Below, one piece after another: positions 9,073 to 17,801 of a DNA stretch of 64,000 nt. This DNA comes from Geobacter sp. Lineage in GTDB: Bacteria; Desulfobacterota; Desulfuromonadia; Geobacterales; Pseudopelobacteraceae. Positions within the stretch are counted from its first letter, which is position 1, and each line of letters opens with the position of its first letter. The stretch spans positions 248,001 to 312,000 of the forward strand of contig WKKS01000004.1 in assembly GCA_009684515.1 (NCBI GenBank). The letters run 5' to 3'. The translations under genes and the position numbers were made by a program. Below the pieces are notes generated by a model that worked only from the letters and a program-made list of their open reading frames with translations, made no database searches and was not told where the DNA came from.

Positions 9073-9481
9073 TACACCTACCCCCTTTCACTTGACTGGT
9101 TTTTCATCACTAAAACTACGATATCGCGACAATATCCAGTAACCATGCCAACTTTAAATATCGCATAACAGCATAAAATTATTACTGTAGTATGATAAAA
9201 CTTGATCAACGATTTCTGGCTCCTGTATTAATTGCATACAATGTGTAAATTTTACTTACACACTGTTGCAACGAAGTTAACAACAAGCAATTCCGATTCA
9301 AATCAAAGATGAAATCAAGGCGGCGAAGACGGGCCAACGAAGATAGCGCTTTGATTTGGAAATGGAATAATATGCTGATAAAAGCTTCGCCAAACCCTGT
9401 CTGACTTGGTGAATTTGACAAAGCGGCCACCCTGGTTCATATTTAATATAAACAACGTCTAATCGAACGGGGAGACACCAC
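9073..9481. other. Divergent intergenic region between the small secreted protein and ppc
   Basis: A 409-nt AT-rich gap serving as promoter region for divergent genes. It holds a plus-strand promoter (9415-9443), an inverted repeat TGTGTAA-N7-TTACACA (9242-9262) that could be an operator, and a spaced 9-bp inverted repeat AAATCAAAG/CTTTGATTT (9300-9308, 9349-9357). No convincing coding sequence was found on either strand. Confidence 0.5.
9415..9443 (+). promoter_or_regulatory. Candidate sigma-70 promoter for ppc
   Basis: TTGACA (9415-9420), 17-bp spacer, CATATT (9438-9443), giving a start point about 30 nt before the ppc ATG. The -35 is a consensus match; the -10 matches 4 of 6. Confidence 0.5.
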
Positions 9482-12277
9482 ATGGCTGACATGGAACTGT
9501 TCTGGAGGAGTGATGATCAGGCGGCAAGATTGGCAGAACTGACCTGTCAGGAGGGTGAGTTGCGAGAAGTCCCGCTCCGGCGCGATGTCCGTTCTCTGGG
9601 ACGGCTGTTGGGGGAGGTTATCCGGGAGCAGGCCGGCGAGGAAGCATTGGCGGCCGAGGAGGAGCTGCGTCATCTGGCGATCAAACATCGCAGCCTGAAT
9701 AATGACCAGGGGGAGGCCTGCCTGGATTTTCCGGGTGAGCAGGAATTGCAGGATCAGGCCGTCCAGATTATCGGTTCGATGAGCACCGCCGATGCCTACC
9801 AGGTCGTCAAGGCCTTTTCCACCTATTTCGAGCTGACCAACCTGGCGGAAACCAACCACCGTAAACGCCGACGGCGAGCGGCCCAACTTGTCAGTGGCGA
9901 ACCGGACAAGCCCGGTTCCCTGCGCGGCACCTTCTTGCGCATGCGCAATGCCGGAATCAGCTCCGATGAAGCCTTGAACTGGCTGCGACAGATACTTGTG
10001 ACTCCTGTCTTTACCGCCCACCCGACTGACGTGGCGCGACGGGTGGTTCATTTCAAGCGACGCCGCATCGCCCGTGAGCTGGAGGGTCTTGACAATCTTC
10101 CCCTGACTAATGCCGAGGCTCGACAGGCACAGACCGCCATTCTGGCCGAAATCACCGCCCTGTGGCAGACCGACGAGGTTCGCCGGCGCAAGCCGACCGT
10201 ACTGGATGAAATCAAGATGGGACTCGATCACTACCCCGACTCGCTGATTGCACCGATCAATCAATTGTACGAAGAACTGGCGGCGGCGCTCACCGGAGCT
10301 TACGGCAACACCTTCCCTCCCGATACGCTCCCGACAGTTGTCAGTTTCGGTTCCTGGATAGGCGGAGACCGGGACGGCAACCCCCACGTTTCTGCCGAAT
10401 CCACCCGCGAAGCGCTGCAGAAGGCACGTGAAACCATTCTGGGCGACTACATTTTTTCGATGGAAGAGTTGCGACGCCTTCTGACACCTTCGATCTGCCG
10501 GACGGCGGTCACCACGGAACTGGCAAACACCGTGCAGAACTATCGTGAAAGCCTGTCTTTGAGCGACCATGAGAGTGCGGCCATACCGGATTGCGAACAA
10601 TACCGTCAGCTGACCGGATTCATGCTTCATCGCCTGAGACAGAGCATGCTCGGCCCAGATCAGATCGATGCCTATCCGGCTGCCCTGCATTTCGAAAACG
10701 ACCTGCGGCTGATCCGCAGCAGCCTGTCGTCCAAAGATGGCGAGCGGCTGGCCCGTGCGCTGATTGACCCGCTCCTGAGGCGGGTAAAAACTTTCGGATT
10801 CCACCTGCACAGCCTCGACATCCGCCAGCATGCCAAAATCCATGCCCATGCGGTTGCCGAACTGGCAGCCGGTGGCTCGACCTGCAGCACACCATCAATT
10901 GCACTGCCCGCGCCCCCCACCCCGGAAACAAGTGAACTGCTCGATACGCTGCGGGCGATTGCGGGGCTTAAGCAGCGCTATCCGGCTGAGGCCATACGGA
11001 GTTACGTCATCAGCGGCGCTTCCGGCGTTCACGACACCCTCTCCCTGGTCTGGCTGATGGAGCTGTGCGGCGTGCGTGTCGCCGCCGACGGAAACGGCGA
11101 TCCGGGGCTGATGCCGGTTCCACTGTTTGAATCCATCGAGGATCTGCGCAACGCGCCCGGGATTTGCCGCACACTCTGGATTTCACCGGAATATGCGCCG
11201 TTTCTGAATTCGTGGGGCCGAAAACAGGAGGTCATGCTCGGCTATTCCGACTCGAACAAGGATGGCGGCATGCTGACCAGCTCCTGGGAAATCCACAAGA
11301 CCCACCAGGAACTGCACCGGGTGGCGGACGAATGCGGCGTGAAACTGGTTCTGTTCCATGGCCGGGGCGGCACGGTCGGCCGGGGCGGCGGACCAACCCA
11401 CCGGGCGATCGTAGCGCAGCCGGCCGATGCTTTCAGCGGTTCCCTGAAGATTACCGAACAGGGTGAAGTCATCAACTGGAAATATTCGGATGCATCACTG
11501 GCGGTCCGCAACCTGGAACTAATGGTGGCAGCCTCGCTGGAGGCGCTGGCACGCCCCGGTCTGGTGCAGACGGCCCCCGAAGAGGGGTGGGAACAGGCAT
11601 TGGAGGAGATGTCGTGCGACGCTTACAGTTTCTATCGTCAACAAATTGCGGATAACCCCGACATCATCCCCTATTTTGAACAGGCCACTCCGGTGCTGGA
11701 GTTTGAACTTGCCAAGATCGGCTCACGCCCCGCACGCAGGGGCATTACCCGTGATCTGTCGGATTTGAGAGCCATCCCCTGGGGTTTCGGCTGGATGCAA
11801 AGCCGTCACGTAATCCCAGGCTGGTTCGGGGTCGGCTACGCCCTTGAGCGTTTCTCCGAAAAGGGATCGACAGAAAAGGAAATGCTGATCAGCATGATGC
11901 GACGCTTCCCCTTCTTCTATGACCTGATCCGGAACGTGGAACTGGCCCTGACCAAGGTTGATCTGCCACTGGCCCGTCAATATTCCAATCTGGTGCCGGA
12001 CGCCGCGCTGCGTGAACGTGTTTTCGGCATGGTGGCCGAGGAATACCAGCGCACCCGCCGAAGCGTGCTGGCCGTGACCTGTCAAACGCGCCTGCTCGAG
12101 AAAAACCAGCCGCTGGCGCGCTCCACACGCCTGCGAAATCCCTATGTAGACCCGTTAAGCCTGATTCAGATCGAGTTGTTAAGGAGAAAACGAGCCGGAG
12201 ATACGAGTGACGAGCTGAACTACGTGCTGGCCGCCACCATCAGCGGAATTTCGGCGGGATTGAGAAATACCGGATAG
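9482..12277 (+). CDS. ppc: Phosphoenolpyruvate carboxylase
   Basis: A 931-residue cytoplasmic enzyme that carboxylates PEP with bicarbonate to oxaloacetate, replenishing the TCA cycle. The diagnostic motifs are VFTAHPTD with the catalytic His (about residue 179), GGDRDGNPHV, LDIRQHA, GYSDSNKDGG (about 592) and FHGRGGTVGRGGGP (about 626-638). The C-terminus ISGISAGLRNTG matches the conserved end of the family. Length is normal. GGGGAG precedes the ATG. The gene is monocistronic, with its own promoter and a strong terminator at 12316. In acetate-oxidising Geobacter-type metabolism it is one of the anaplerotic options. Confidence 0.97.
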   Translation: MADMELFWRSDDQAARLAELTCQEGELREVPLRRDVRSLGRLLGEVIREQAGEEALAAEEELRHLAIKHRSLNNDQGEACLDFPGEQELQDQAVQIIGSMSTADAYQVVKAFSTYFELTNLAETNHRKRRRRAAQLVSGEPDKPGSLRGTFLRMRNAGISSDEALNWLRQILVTPVFTAHPTDVARRVVHFKRRRIARELEGLDNLPLTNAEARQAQTAILAEITALWQTDEVRRRKPTVLDEIKMGLDHYPDSLIAPINQLYEELAAALTGAYGNTFPPDTLPTVVSFGSWIGGDRDGNPHVSAESTREALQKARETILGDYIFSMEELRRLLTPSICRTAVTTELANTVQNYRESLSLSDHESAAIPDCEQYRQLTGFMLHRLRQSMLGPDQIDAYPAALHFENDLRLIRSSLSSKDGERLARALIDPLLRRVKTFGFHLHSLDIRQHAKIHAHAVAELAAGGSTCSTPSIALPAPPTPETSELLDTLRAIAGLKQRYPAEAIRSYVISGASGVHDTLSLVWLMELCGVRVAADGNGDPGLMPVPLFESIEDLRNAPGICRTLWISPEYAPFLNSWGRKQEVMLGYSDSNKDGGMLTSSWEIHKTHQELHRVADECGVKLVLFHGRGGTVGRGGGPTHRAIVAQPADAFSGSLKITEQGEVINWKYSDASLAVRNLELMVAASLEALARPGLVQTAPEEGWEQALEEMSCDAYSFYRQQIADNPDIIPYFEQATPVLEFELAKIGSRPARRGITRDLSDLRAIPWGFGWMQSRHVIPGWFGVGYALERFSEKGSTEKEMLISMMRRFPFFYDLIRNVELALTKVDLPLARQYSNLVPDAALRERVFGMVAEEYQRTRRSVLAVTCQTRLLEKNQPLARSTRLRNPYVDPLSLIQIELLRRKRAGDTSDELNYVLAATISGISAGLRNTG

Positions 12278-12315
12278 GGTAGTGCGGTAAGCTCCGCAGC
12301 CGGGAGGGTTATTGC

Positions 12316-12354
12316 AAACTAAAGGCGGCCTGATGGGCCGCCTTTAGTTTTTTC
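12316..12354 (+). terminator. Rho-independent terminator of ppc
   Basis: Perfect 15-bp stem: arm 12316-12330 (core AAAGGCGGCC) pairs with 12336-12350 across a 5-nt loop and ends in a run of T (12348-12353). Confidence 0.9.
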
Positions 12355-12390
12355 CTGTGCCGGTCAATACGACCGGTCATTTCTTTCCTG

Positions 12391-12777
12391 CTACTTGAAA
12401 GTATCCATAATATACTTCGCAATTGCAGTTGCATCCTTCTCCGGGATCGTTGCTTCGTCAAACTTTGTCATTCCGGACTCGGGATTGCGCATAATTTTCA
12501 CGATGGCCTCGGGTGTGCTGATTTTGTGTTCCGCCAGAGATTTGGCTTTCAGGGTATACTCCGGCTTGACGATGTTCCCGCCATCGGGGTGACAAGCTGC
12601 GCAGTGTTGTTTGAACAGAGCTTCTCCGGTTTTGGCCATTTCCGGCTGTGCCGGTGCTGCCGCCGGTGCGGCCTGTGGCGCTTCCGCTTTCGGCGGCGTC
12701 TCTTTCTTGCACCCTCCGATCGCTGCTGCCCCAAACATTAAAAGCGCTCCCCATCGTGCTACAGTGACAATTTGCAT
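12391..12777 (-). CDS. Monoheme c-type cytochrome lipoprotein
   Basis: A 128-residue protein. The lipobox-like IGGC near residue 23 suggests membrane anchoring. An Ala/Pro/Glu-rich linker (about 25-47) is followed by a class I cytochrome c domain with one CXXCH (CAACHPDGGN) and a distal Met in GMTKFDEATIPEKD. The fold resembles c551/c5-type small electron carriers of the periplasm. GAGGAGG precedes the ATG. It stands alone between the ppc terminator and a 125-nt gap. The electron-transfer role is secure; partners are unknown. Confidence 0.85.
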   Translation of the reverse strand: MQIVTVARWGALLMFGAAAIGGCKKETPPKAEAPQAAPAAAPAQPEMAKTGEALFKQHCAACHPDGGNIVKPEYTLKAKSLAEHKISTPEAIVKIMRNPESGMTKFDEATIPEKDATAIAKYIMDTFK

Positions 12778-12902
12778 GCCAACCTCCTCCCTACTCTTTG
12801 ATCGATGCGATTAAAATACTCACACCATTCACACAACTATAACCCCTGTTTTCCTCAAGTCAACATTCTTGGTGAATTAATCCTACAGTCCGGCTACTTG
12901 CC

Positions 12903-13622
12903 CTACTTGGGCGGGACCATGCTGATACCTGGCTTGTTCATCAACTGGATTGGGGCCAGCTTCGGATTTATCCGCAACACTTTAGCAACATTTTCCTGCG
13001 CTTTGACCTGGTCTCCAAGAACAGCCTGAGCGCGCGCTATATTGGAAATTGTGAGCGGATTGGCCGTTTTAAAAGTGACAATTTCATTGACCGTGTTCGT
13101 CAATTTACTCTTAACGGCAGCGTTTTCCGGCTTTTGTTCAGCCTGAGAGGTTAATTCAGCAAGTTTGGTATCCAGGTCGATTCGTTTCTTCAGTTCAAGA
13201 GCCTCTGGCAACTGCGGGTTAACTGCCAGCGCTTTCTTCAGATTTTCCTCGGCAGCGGCATTATTGCCGAGTGCAACCTGTGCGCGGGCAACGGTGACGG
13301 AATCTTGCGGGTTCGAAAGAGGCCTGGCGGATACGTTTGCCAGCTCTTTATCCAGCGACTCACGCAGTTTTTTATCGGTCGGATTCGCCTGCAATTCATG
13401 TGTCGCCTTCTCGATCTTGACGACGCTGTTACTGAACTCGATCGACTTGATTCCTGGAAATCCGACCATTGCCACCGGGATCACAAAAAAGGCAAACAGT
13501 TTGCCGAAAGGCTTGCCGCGCACGACCAGCAACGCAAAGGCGACCAGCAGCACCAGAAAAAACAGCACTCCCAGTACAAGCAGCACCATTTCAAAGGGAT
13601 AGAGACCGTCAAAGATTTTCAT
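12903..13622 (-). CDS. Membrane-anchored TPR-like protein
   Basis: A 239-residue protein with two N-terminal membrane segments (about residues 10-35 and 43-60), then a long soluble part containing two TPR-like helical repeats (VARAQVALGNNAAAEENLKKALAVNP and a second, IARAQAVLGDQVKAQENVAKVLRINP). Its ATG at 13622 overlaps the stop of the preceding small gene (TGATG), so translation is coupled. The topology suggests a scaffold or assembly factor at the inner membrane. No specific family or function is recognised. Confidence 0.65.
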   Translation of the reverse strand: MKIFDGLYPFEMVLLVLGVLFFLVLLVAFALLVVRGKPFGKLFAFFVIPVAMVGFPGIKSIEFSNSVVKIEKATHELQANPTDKKLRESLDKELANVSARPLSNPQDSVTVARAQVALGNNAAAEENLKKALAVNPQLPEALELKKRIDLDTKLAELTSQAEQKPENAAVKSKLTNTVNEIVTFKTANPLTISNIARAQAVLGDQVKAQENVAKVLRINPKLAPIQLMNKPGISMVPPK

Positions 13623-13816
13623 CAACTTGCCCCCTCTTTCCTTTTTCTGTAAAACCCGATCAAAAACTCGGCATCCATCGGTGACAGATCAAACTTGAAA
13701 ATCGCCTCCTGAACGAGCGGCATGGCCGACTGGCCGGGATTCTCCTGCAGGTTGGCGGAAACCCATTTGACTGCGCGCCTGACGTCTTCACCATCTGGTA
13801 ACAGCTCATGTAACAT
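13622..13816 (-). CDS. Small protein coupled to the TPR membrane protein
   Basis: A 64-residue acidic-to-neutral cytoplasmic protein (MLHELLPDGEDVRRAVKWVS). The ATG at 13816 is chosen because GGGGGGTG lies 7 nt upstream; the ATG at 13846 has no ribosome site. The predicted fold is mostly helical (AVKWVSANLQENP, MDAEFLIGFYRKRK). It overlaps the downstream gene by one base, implying that the two proteins are made together. I do not recognise the family. Confidence 0.6.
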   Translation of the reverse strand: MLHELLPDGEDVRRAVKWVSANLQENPGQSAMPLVQEAIFKFDLSPMDAEFLIGFYRKRKEGAS

Positions 13817-13870
13817 TTCAATACACCCCCCAACGATCAACCGCATTGCTTGCAGGCTACAGCCGATATC

Positions 13871-14389
13871 CTACCGGTTCCAGTTGACTCGCACAAAACT
13901 CTCTTCCTTGCTCCACTGATAATCAAGCTTGCCGCTATGAGCCTTGAAGATATCCCTGCCCAGCTTCTGGGCCAGCTTGTCGTTAGTAGTCGTAACCGTA
14001 AGTGTTTTCCCGTCCCTCTTAATCTCCATGATCCGGGCCAGGGGATTCTTGACCCGCCCTTTCTCCTCGGCGTTTTTAATTGTGTTGAGGATTAGCTCCT
14101 CATGTTCCATCAGGTAATCACCACTGAAGGTGACAATACCGGCCGGATTTTTATCCTGAATCCGATGGCAGGCCGGGCAGGTAATCTCGCTTCTCACCAT
14201 ATCCAGACCCAGTTTGGACGATTCGTTTTCATCCGGGTACCAGCGCTTGTTCCAGTAAAGCGCCTTGCAGCCGGTGCAGATCGCGACCTCCTTGATCCCA
14301 TCTCTGGAAATATAAACATCGGTGCTGCGGGCGGTTCTTTGCCCCTTCTCCTCGTAACCTATTTTGCTTAGTCCTCTGGCTCGTGACAT
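13871..14389 (-). CDS. BCAM0308-type zinc-ribbon protein
   Basis: A 172-residue cytoplasmic protein with a four-cysteine zinc ribbon: CTGCKALYWNKRW (near residue 38) and CPACHRI (near residue 72). The C-terminal half is an alpha/beta domain (NPLARIMEIKRDGKTLTVTT). The arrangement matches the BCAM0308 family as I remember it, a group of unknown role with some resemblance to the NMD3 N-terminus. AGGAGAGGTG precedes the ATG. It is 54 nt upstream of the small-protein/TPR pair on the same strand and may share its transcript. Confidence 0.6.
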   Translation of the reverse strand: MSRARGLSKIGYEEKGQRTARSTDVYISRDGIKEVAICTGCKALYWNKRWYPDENESSKLGLDMVRSEITCPACHRIQDKNPAGIVTFSGDYLMEHEELILNTIKNAEEKGRVKNPLARIMEIKRDGKTLTVTTTNDKLAQKLGRDIFKAHSGKLDYQWSKEESFVRVNWNR

Positions 14390-14469
14390 AATTCACCTCT
14401 CCTTTCATTGGGGGTGGATAATTTGCTGAGTGTAATTATATCACACTTACACATTTCTGCACCCGGCAG

Positions 14470-14511
14470 AAAAAAAGCCGTTTTGTCAGCATATTCACTG
14501 ACAAAACGGCT
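14470..14511 (-). terminator. Rho-independent terminator of the PBP1A gene
   Basis: A 14-bp perfect stem (14476-14489 with 14498-14511, core GCCGTTTTGTCAG) with an 8-nt loop, followed on the reverse strand by six T (14470-14475), 27 nt after the PBP stop. Confidence 0.88.
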
Positions 14512-14537
14512 CTCGGGGCTAAATTTGTTGTTGACCA

Positions 14538-16586
14538 CTACCTGACGGCGGGCACTGTTCCCGTTTCCCCTTTCAGCTCTTCTTCCGGATTCGGTCCCGA
14601 CAGATCACCCTCTTCATCCGGAAGCAGAGGCGCCGGAGACATCGGAGCGATCAGCTGGCCGCCATGCTTGGGACAATATTCCAAAGGTTCGCTTCCGGCG
14701 ATGTAAAACTCGTCACGCTTTTCGGGACAGTCGGGGGCGGCCAGATAACCGGTCGTCGGGTCGATCGTAACTTTTACGACCGTATCCGGCTTGACAAAAT
14801 CTCCGGCCGGCTTGACAGCCACGGCCTTGCGCATGAAATGCTCCCAGATCGGGGCGGCAATGGCTCCGCCGGTAAATCCTTTTCCGCCCGGCCTGGGTTT
14901 GTCGTAGCCGACCCAAACTCCGGTTACGACCTGCGGAGTGTATCCGACAAACCAGGCATCCCGGTAATCGTCGGTGGTGCCGGTCTTACCTGCCGACGGA
15001 TGTGCCAGGCTGAACTTCTTGAGGCTTTTGGCCGTGCCGTAGATCATGACATCCTTCAGCATCTGGGTGGTTACAAAGGCGGTATCAGCCGAAAGCACCG
15101 GATTAGTGATCGATGGAATATCCGACCAGTTGCGACGTTTAGTGTCGTATATTTTCAGGATGGTTCGCGCTTCGGGGCGAATACCTCCCGTGGCAAGCGG
15201 TGAATAGGCCAGCACCAGATCACTCAGGGTGACTTCATCGGTACCGAGTGCCAGGGAAAGTCCGTTTTCCGCCCGCAACGGCAAGCCCATTTTAGCGGCA
15301 AAATCGGCAAAATACGGGACCCCGATCGCATCCAGCAGTTTTACCGCAATGACGTTGTTGGAATAGGCCAGCGCTTTCCTCAGGCTGAGATCCCCGTATA
15401 GCTCCCGTCCGTAGTTGAGCGGCTTCCAGGTTTCATTGTTCCCCTTGTCATAGGCAACCGGCGTGTCATCCATCATGCTTCCAGCGGTGAAGCCCTTTTC
15501 AAGTGCCGCGGCATAGATCAGCGGCTTGATGGCCGAGCCGGGCTGGCGCTTGGCAAAAAAGGCGCGGTTGTAGGAACTCTGGCTTATGTCCACGCCTCCC
15601 ACGGCCGCCAGCACATCGCCGGTAAGCGGGTCCAGGCAGACCAGGGCGCCCTGCAGCGTCGGGGAAATTTTCTTGACTCCGTCATGCAGCGCCTGCTCTG
15701 CCAGCAGCTGCAGGTTCAGGTCCATGGCGGAGGTCACTTCCAGACCACCCTGCTCGGTGATATCAGCCCCATAACGTTCGATCAGCTTGCTGCGGATATG
15801 GGCCAGATATTGCGGGGCCTGCCCCGATTTGACAACTGATGGCGGATTTGCTCGAAGCCTCTGCTGCTCTCTTGCCGTGATCATCTTCAGATCAACCATC
15901 CGCTTGAGAACAACGTCCCTCCGCCCCGTAACCTGGGCCGATTTCCCCAGCGGATTGTAACGGGACGGATTCTTCTGGACGCCGGCCAGCATGGCACATT
16001 CGGCCTCATTCAGCTCTTCCGGGCTTTTGTCGAAATAGAGCCGGGAAGCCTGGGCGATGCCCCAGGCCCCGTTTCCGTAATAAATCTCGTTAAAATACAT
16101 CTCCAAAATCTGTTTCTTGCTGTATTTCTTTTCAAAATCCATCGCCATGCGGGCTTCATCCAACTTCCGCTCGATGGTTTTCGCCCCGGTCAGATATCTG
16201 TTCTTGATCAGTTGCTGGGTGATGGTGGATCCGCCCTCCGCCATCCTCCCTTTTGCCACATCCTTCACCAGTGCCCGGGCGATCCCGCGCAGATCGATTC
16301 CGCCATGCTCGTAAAAACGGGCGTCTTCGACAGCCACCACCGCATTTTGCAGAAAGAGCGGAATCCGGTCAATGGAGACCCAGTACCTTTTCTCCGGCAG
16401 AATCCGCCCCGCAAAGCGGCCCTTATTGTCAAAAACCTTGATGGAGGTATAGCCGGTCGGCAGGATCGGGTAAGTGGCAATATTTTCCTGGGCCAGGGCT
16501 GATGTGACCAGGATCAGCAACAACAGGTGAGTAAATACCAAAGTTTTATTAGTTATTAACCGCAGCTTGAACAAATGGCAGAACAA
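14538..16586 (-). CDS. Bifunctional penicillin-binding protein 1A
   Basis: A 682-residue class A PBP that polymerises and cross-links peptidoglycan at the inner membrane. An N-terminal anchor (about 15-32) is followed by a GT51 glycosyltransferase domain with VVAVEDARFYEHGGIDLRG and GGSTITQQLIKNRYL. The transpeptidase domain has the active serine in KRQPGSAIKPL, then SNN and KTGTTDDYRDAWFVGYTP. A short Pro/Glu-rich tail ends the protein. The start codon is TTG at 16586, supported by AAGGAG 9 nt upstream; no in-frame ATG exists before the GT51 domain. A terminator follows. Family assignment is secure; the paralogue name is not. Confidence 0.93.
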   Translation of the reverse strand: MFCHLFKLRLITNKTLVFTHLLLLILVTSALAQENIATYPILPTGYTSIKVFDNKGRFAGRILPEKRYWVSIDRIPLFLQNAVVAVEDARFYEHGGIDLRGIARALVKDVAKGRMAEGGSTITQQLIKNRYLTGAKTIERKLDEARMAMDFEKKYSKKQILEMYFNEIYYGNGAWGIAQASRLYFDKSPEELNEAECAMLAGVQKNPSRYNPLGKSAQVTGRRDVVLKRMVDLKMITAREQQRLRANPPSVVKSGQAPQYLAHIRSKLIERYGADITEQGGLEVTSAMDLNLQLLAEQALHDGVKKISPTLQGALVCLDPLTGDVLAAVGGVDISQSSYNRAFFAKRQPGSAIKPLIYAAALEKGFTAGSMMDDTPVAYDKGNNETWKPLNYGRELYGDLSLRKALAYSNNVIAVKLLDAIGVPYFADFAAKMGLPLRAENGLSLALGTDEVTLSDLVLAYSPLATGGIRPEARTILKIYDTKRRNWSDIPSITNPVLSADTAFVTTQMLKDVMIYGTAKSLKKFSLAHPSAGKTGTTDDYRDAWFVGYTPQVVTGVWVGYDKPRPGGKGFTGGAIAAPIWEHFMRKAVAVKPAGDFVKPDTVVKVTIDPTTGYLAAPDCPEKRDEFYIAGSEPLEYCPKHGGQLIAPMSPAPLLPDEEGDLSGPNPEEELKGETGTVPAVR

Positions 16587-16719
16587 GGTGTTTTCTCCTT
16601 CTGCTAAAGTAATTTAGCGCTAGAAGATACCGTTAACAAAGCAACACGTCAAACCCTATCTTTTCAATGAATTGCAATCCGGATGCTTTCTTTGAAAGAC
16701 ACGACGACGGATGGTGGAT

Positions 16720-17784
16720 TTACATGGAGATGAAGTCGAGCAGATAGTGGTTGCGAAAAATCCACAGAAAGTTGTTGACCCCCTTGAGGGCATGCCGAAA
16801 CTGTTCAAGTTCGTCATCGGCCATGAGTCTCGGATCAACGCAATTTGTGGGTTTGCTGCCGCTGGACAGCTCATGCAACTGCTTTTGCAGACGGAGTTGA
16901 ACAAGGAAAGTGAAGGCCTTGGTGATAGTTTCAAAATCATCGTTTGAAAAAGCATCCAGTTTACTGAGAAGTTCCAGCTTGCTCCAGGTGTCTCCGCCGA
17001 TGATGCCGTTTTCAAGTGCCAGCAGACTGGAGCCGGTGGTGATGGCAAAGATGCCGGATTTCTTGAGGTCAACCATTCCCTTGTGAATTCCATTCTGCTC
17101 GACCCGGATGCGCCCCAGAAAGGTGAAGGGTGACGGAAAGCGGACAACATGGGCGGCCATGTTGGGGAAGAAAAGCCCATGGCACTGAGCCGCTGTGCAG
17201 ATATGATCTCGCAATTGTATAACCGGGGTTTCGTCGCCATGCAGTGCCCGCAGGTCTTGAAACGTACCGAAATTAAGTATGTTTTCGGGGGTGGGGATCT
17301 TGATCCACTGACTAAGAAGTTGCTTCCATCCGCTGACGCTGTGACACCACTTTGGATTATTGGCCATGATGTTGCCAGGACAGCGCGGGATGCCGACCTC
17401 TTCCAGCGCAGCTACCAGCCGGTCAGCAAAAAATTCAACTTTTCGTCGTTCGGAGTGAGGGAGATCGTCGCTGTAGACAATGGCGTTGTCCTGGTCTGTG
17501 CGCAATGTCTGTTCGCCCCTCCCTTCACTGCCAAGGACAAGGTACGTGGCCCCCTCGGGGAGCCTGACACCCTCCTCGCTGTCCAGCAGAACGATCAGGC
17601 GCCGGGTCACGGCATCGTTGAAAAGAGAGATGAGTTGCACGACACTTTTTATGCCTGTACCGGAGCCGATGGAGAGATTAGCCATCTCCGGCATTTTTGC
17701 AGCAACGTCCCCTAACCCGGAAACGGTGTCGGCGGAATCAATTTCCTGTTGCAGCCCCAAGGGAATCAAGTTGCAGTTCGACAT
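16720..17784 (-). CDS. DUF294-type putative nucleotidyltransferase
   Basis: A 354-residue cytoplasmic protein. The motif LVLGSEGRGEQTLRTDQDNAIVYSD (about residues 82-106) is the nucleotidyltransferase-like core of DUF294, with the GS and DxD-like acidic residues in place. A C-terminal helical domain follows (DUF294_C type). Family members usually also carry cNMP-binding and CBS domains; those are missing here, so this is a stripped version. It starts 17 nt after the histidine kinase and is the last gene of the five-gene signalling operon, which suggests it acts in that pathway. Substrate is unknown. Confidence 0.75.
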   Translation of the reverse strand: MSNCNLIPLGLQQEIDSADTVSGLGDVAAKMPEMANLSIGSGTGIKSVVQLISLFNDAVTRRLIVLLDSEEGVRLPEGATYLVLGSEGRGEQTLRTDQDNAIVYSDDLPHSERRKVEFFADRLVAALEEVGIPRCPGNIMANNPKWCHSVSGWKQLLSQWIKIPTPENILNFGTFQDLRALHGDETPVIQLRDHICTAAQCHGLFFPNMAAHVVRFPSPFTFLGRIRVEQNGIHKGMVDLKKSGIFAITTGSSLLALENGIIGGDTWSKLELLSKLDAFSNDDFETITKAFTFLVQLRLQKQLHELSSGSKPTNCVDPRLMADDELEQFRHALKGVNNFLWIFRNHYLLDFISM

Positions 17785-17801
17785 GACTTATCCTGTCACT
17801 A

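Noticed and set aside
9443..10849. 468-codon minus-strand frame
   Set aside because: Antisense shadow of ppc; composition is Gln/Arg-rich without domain signatures.
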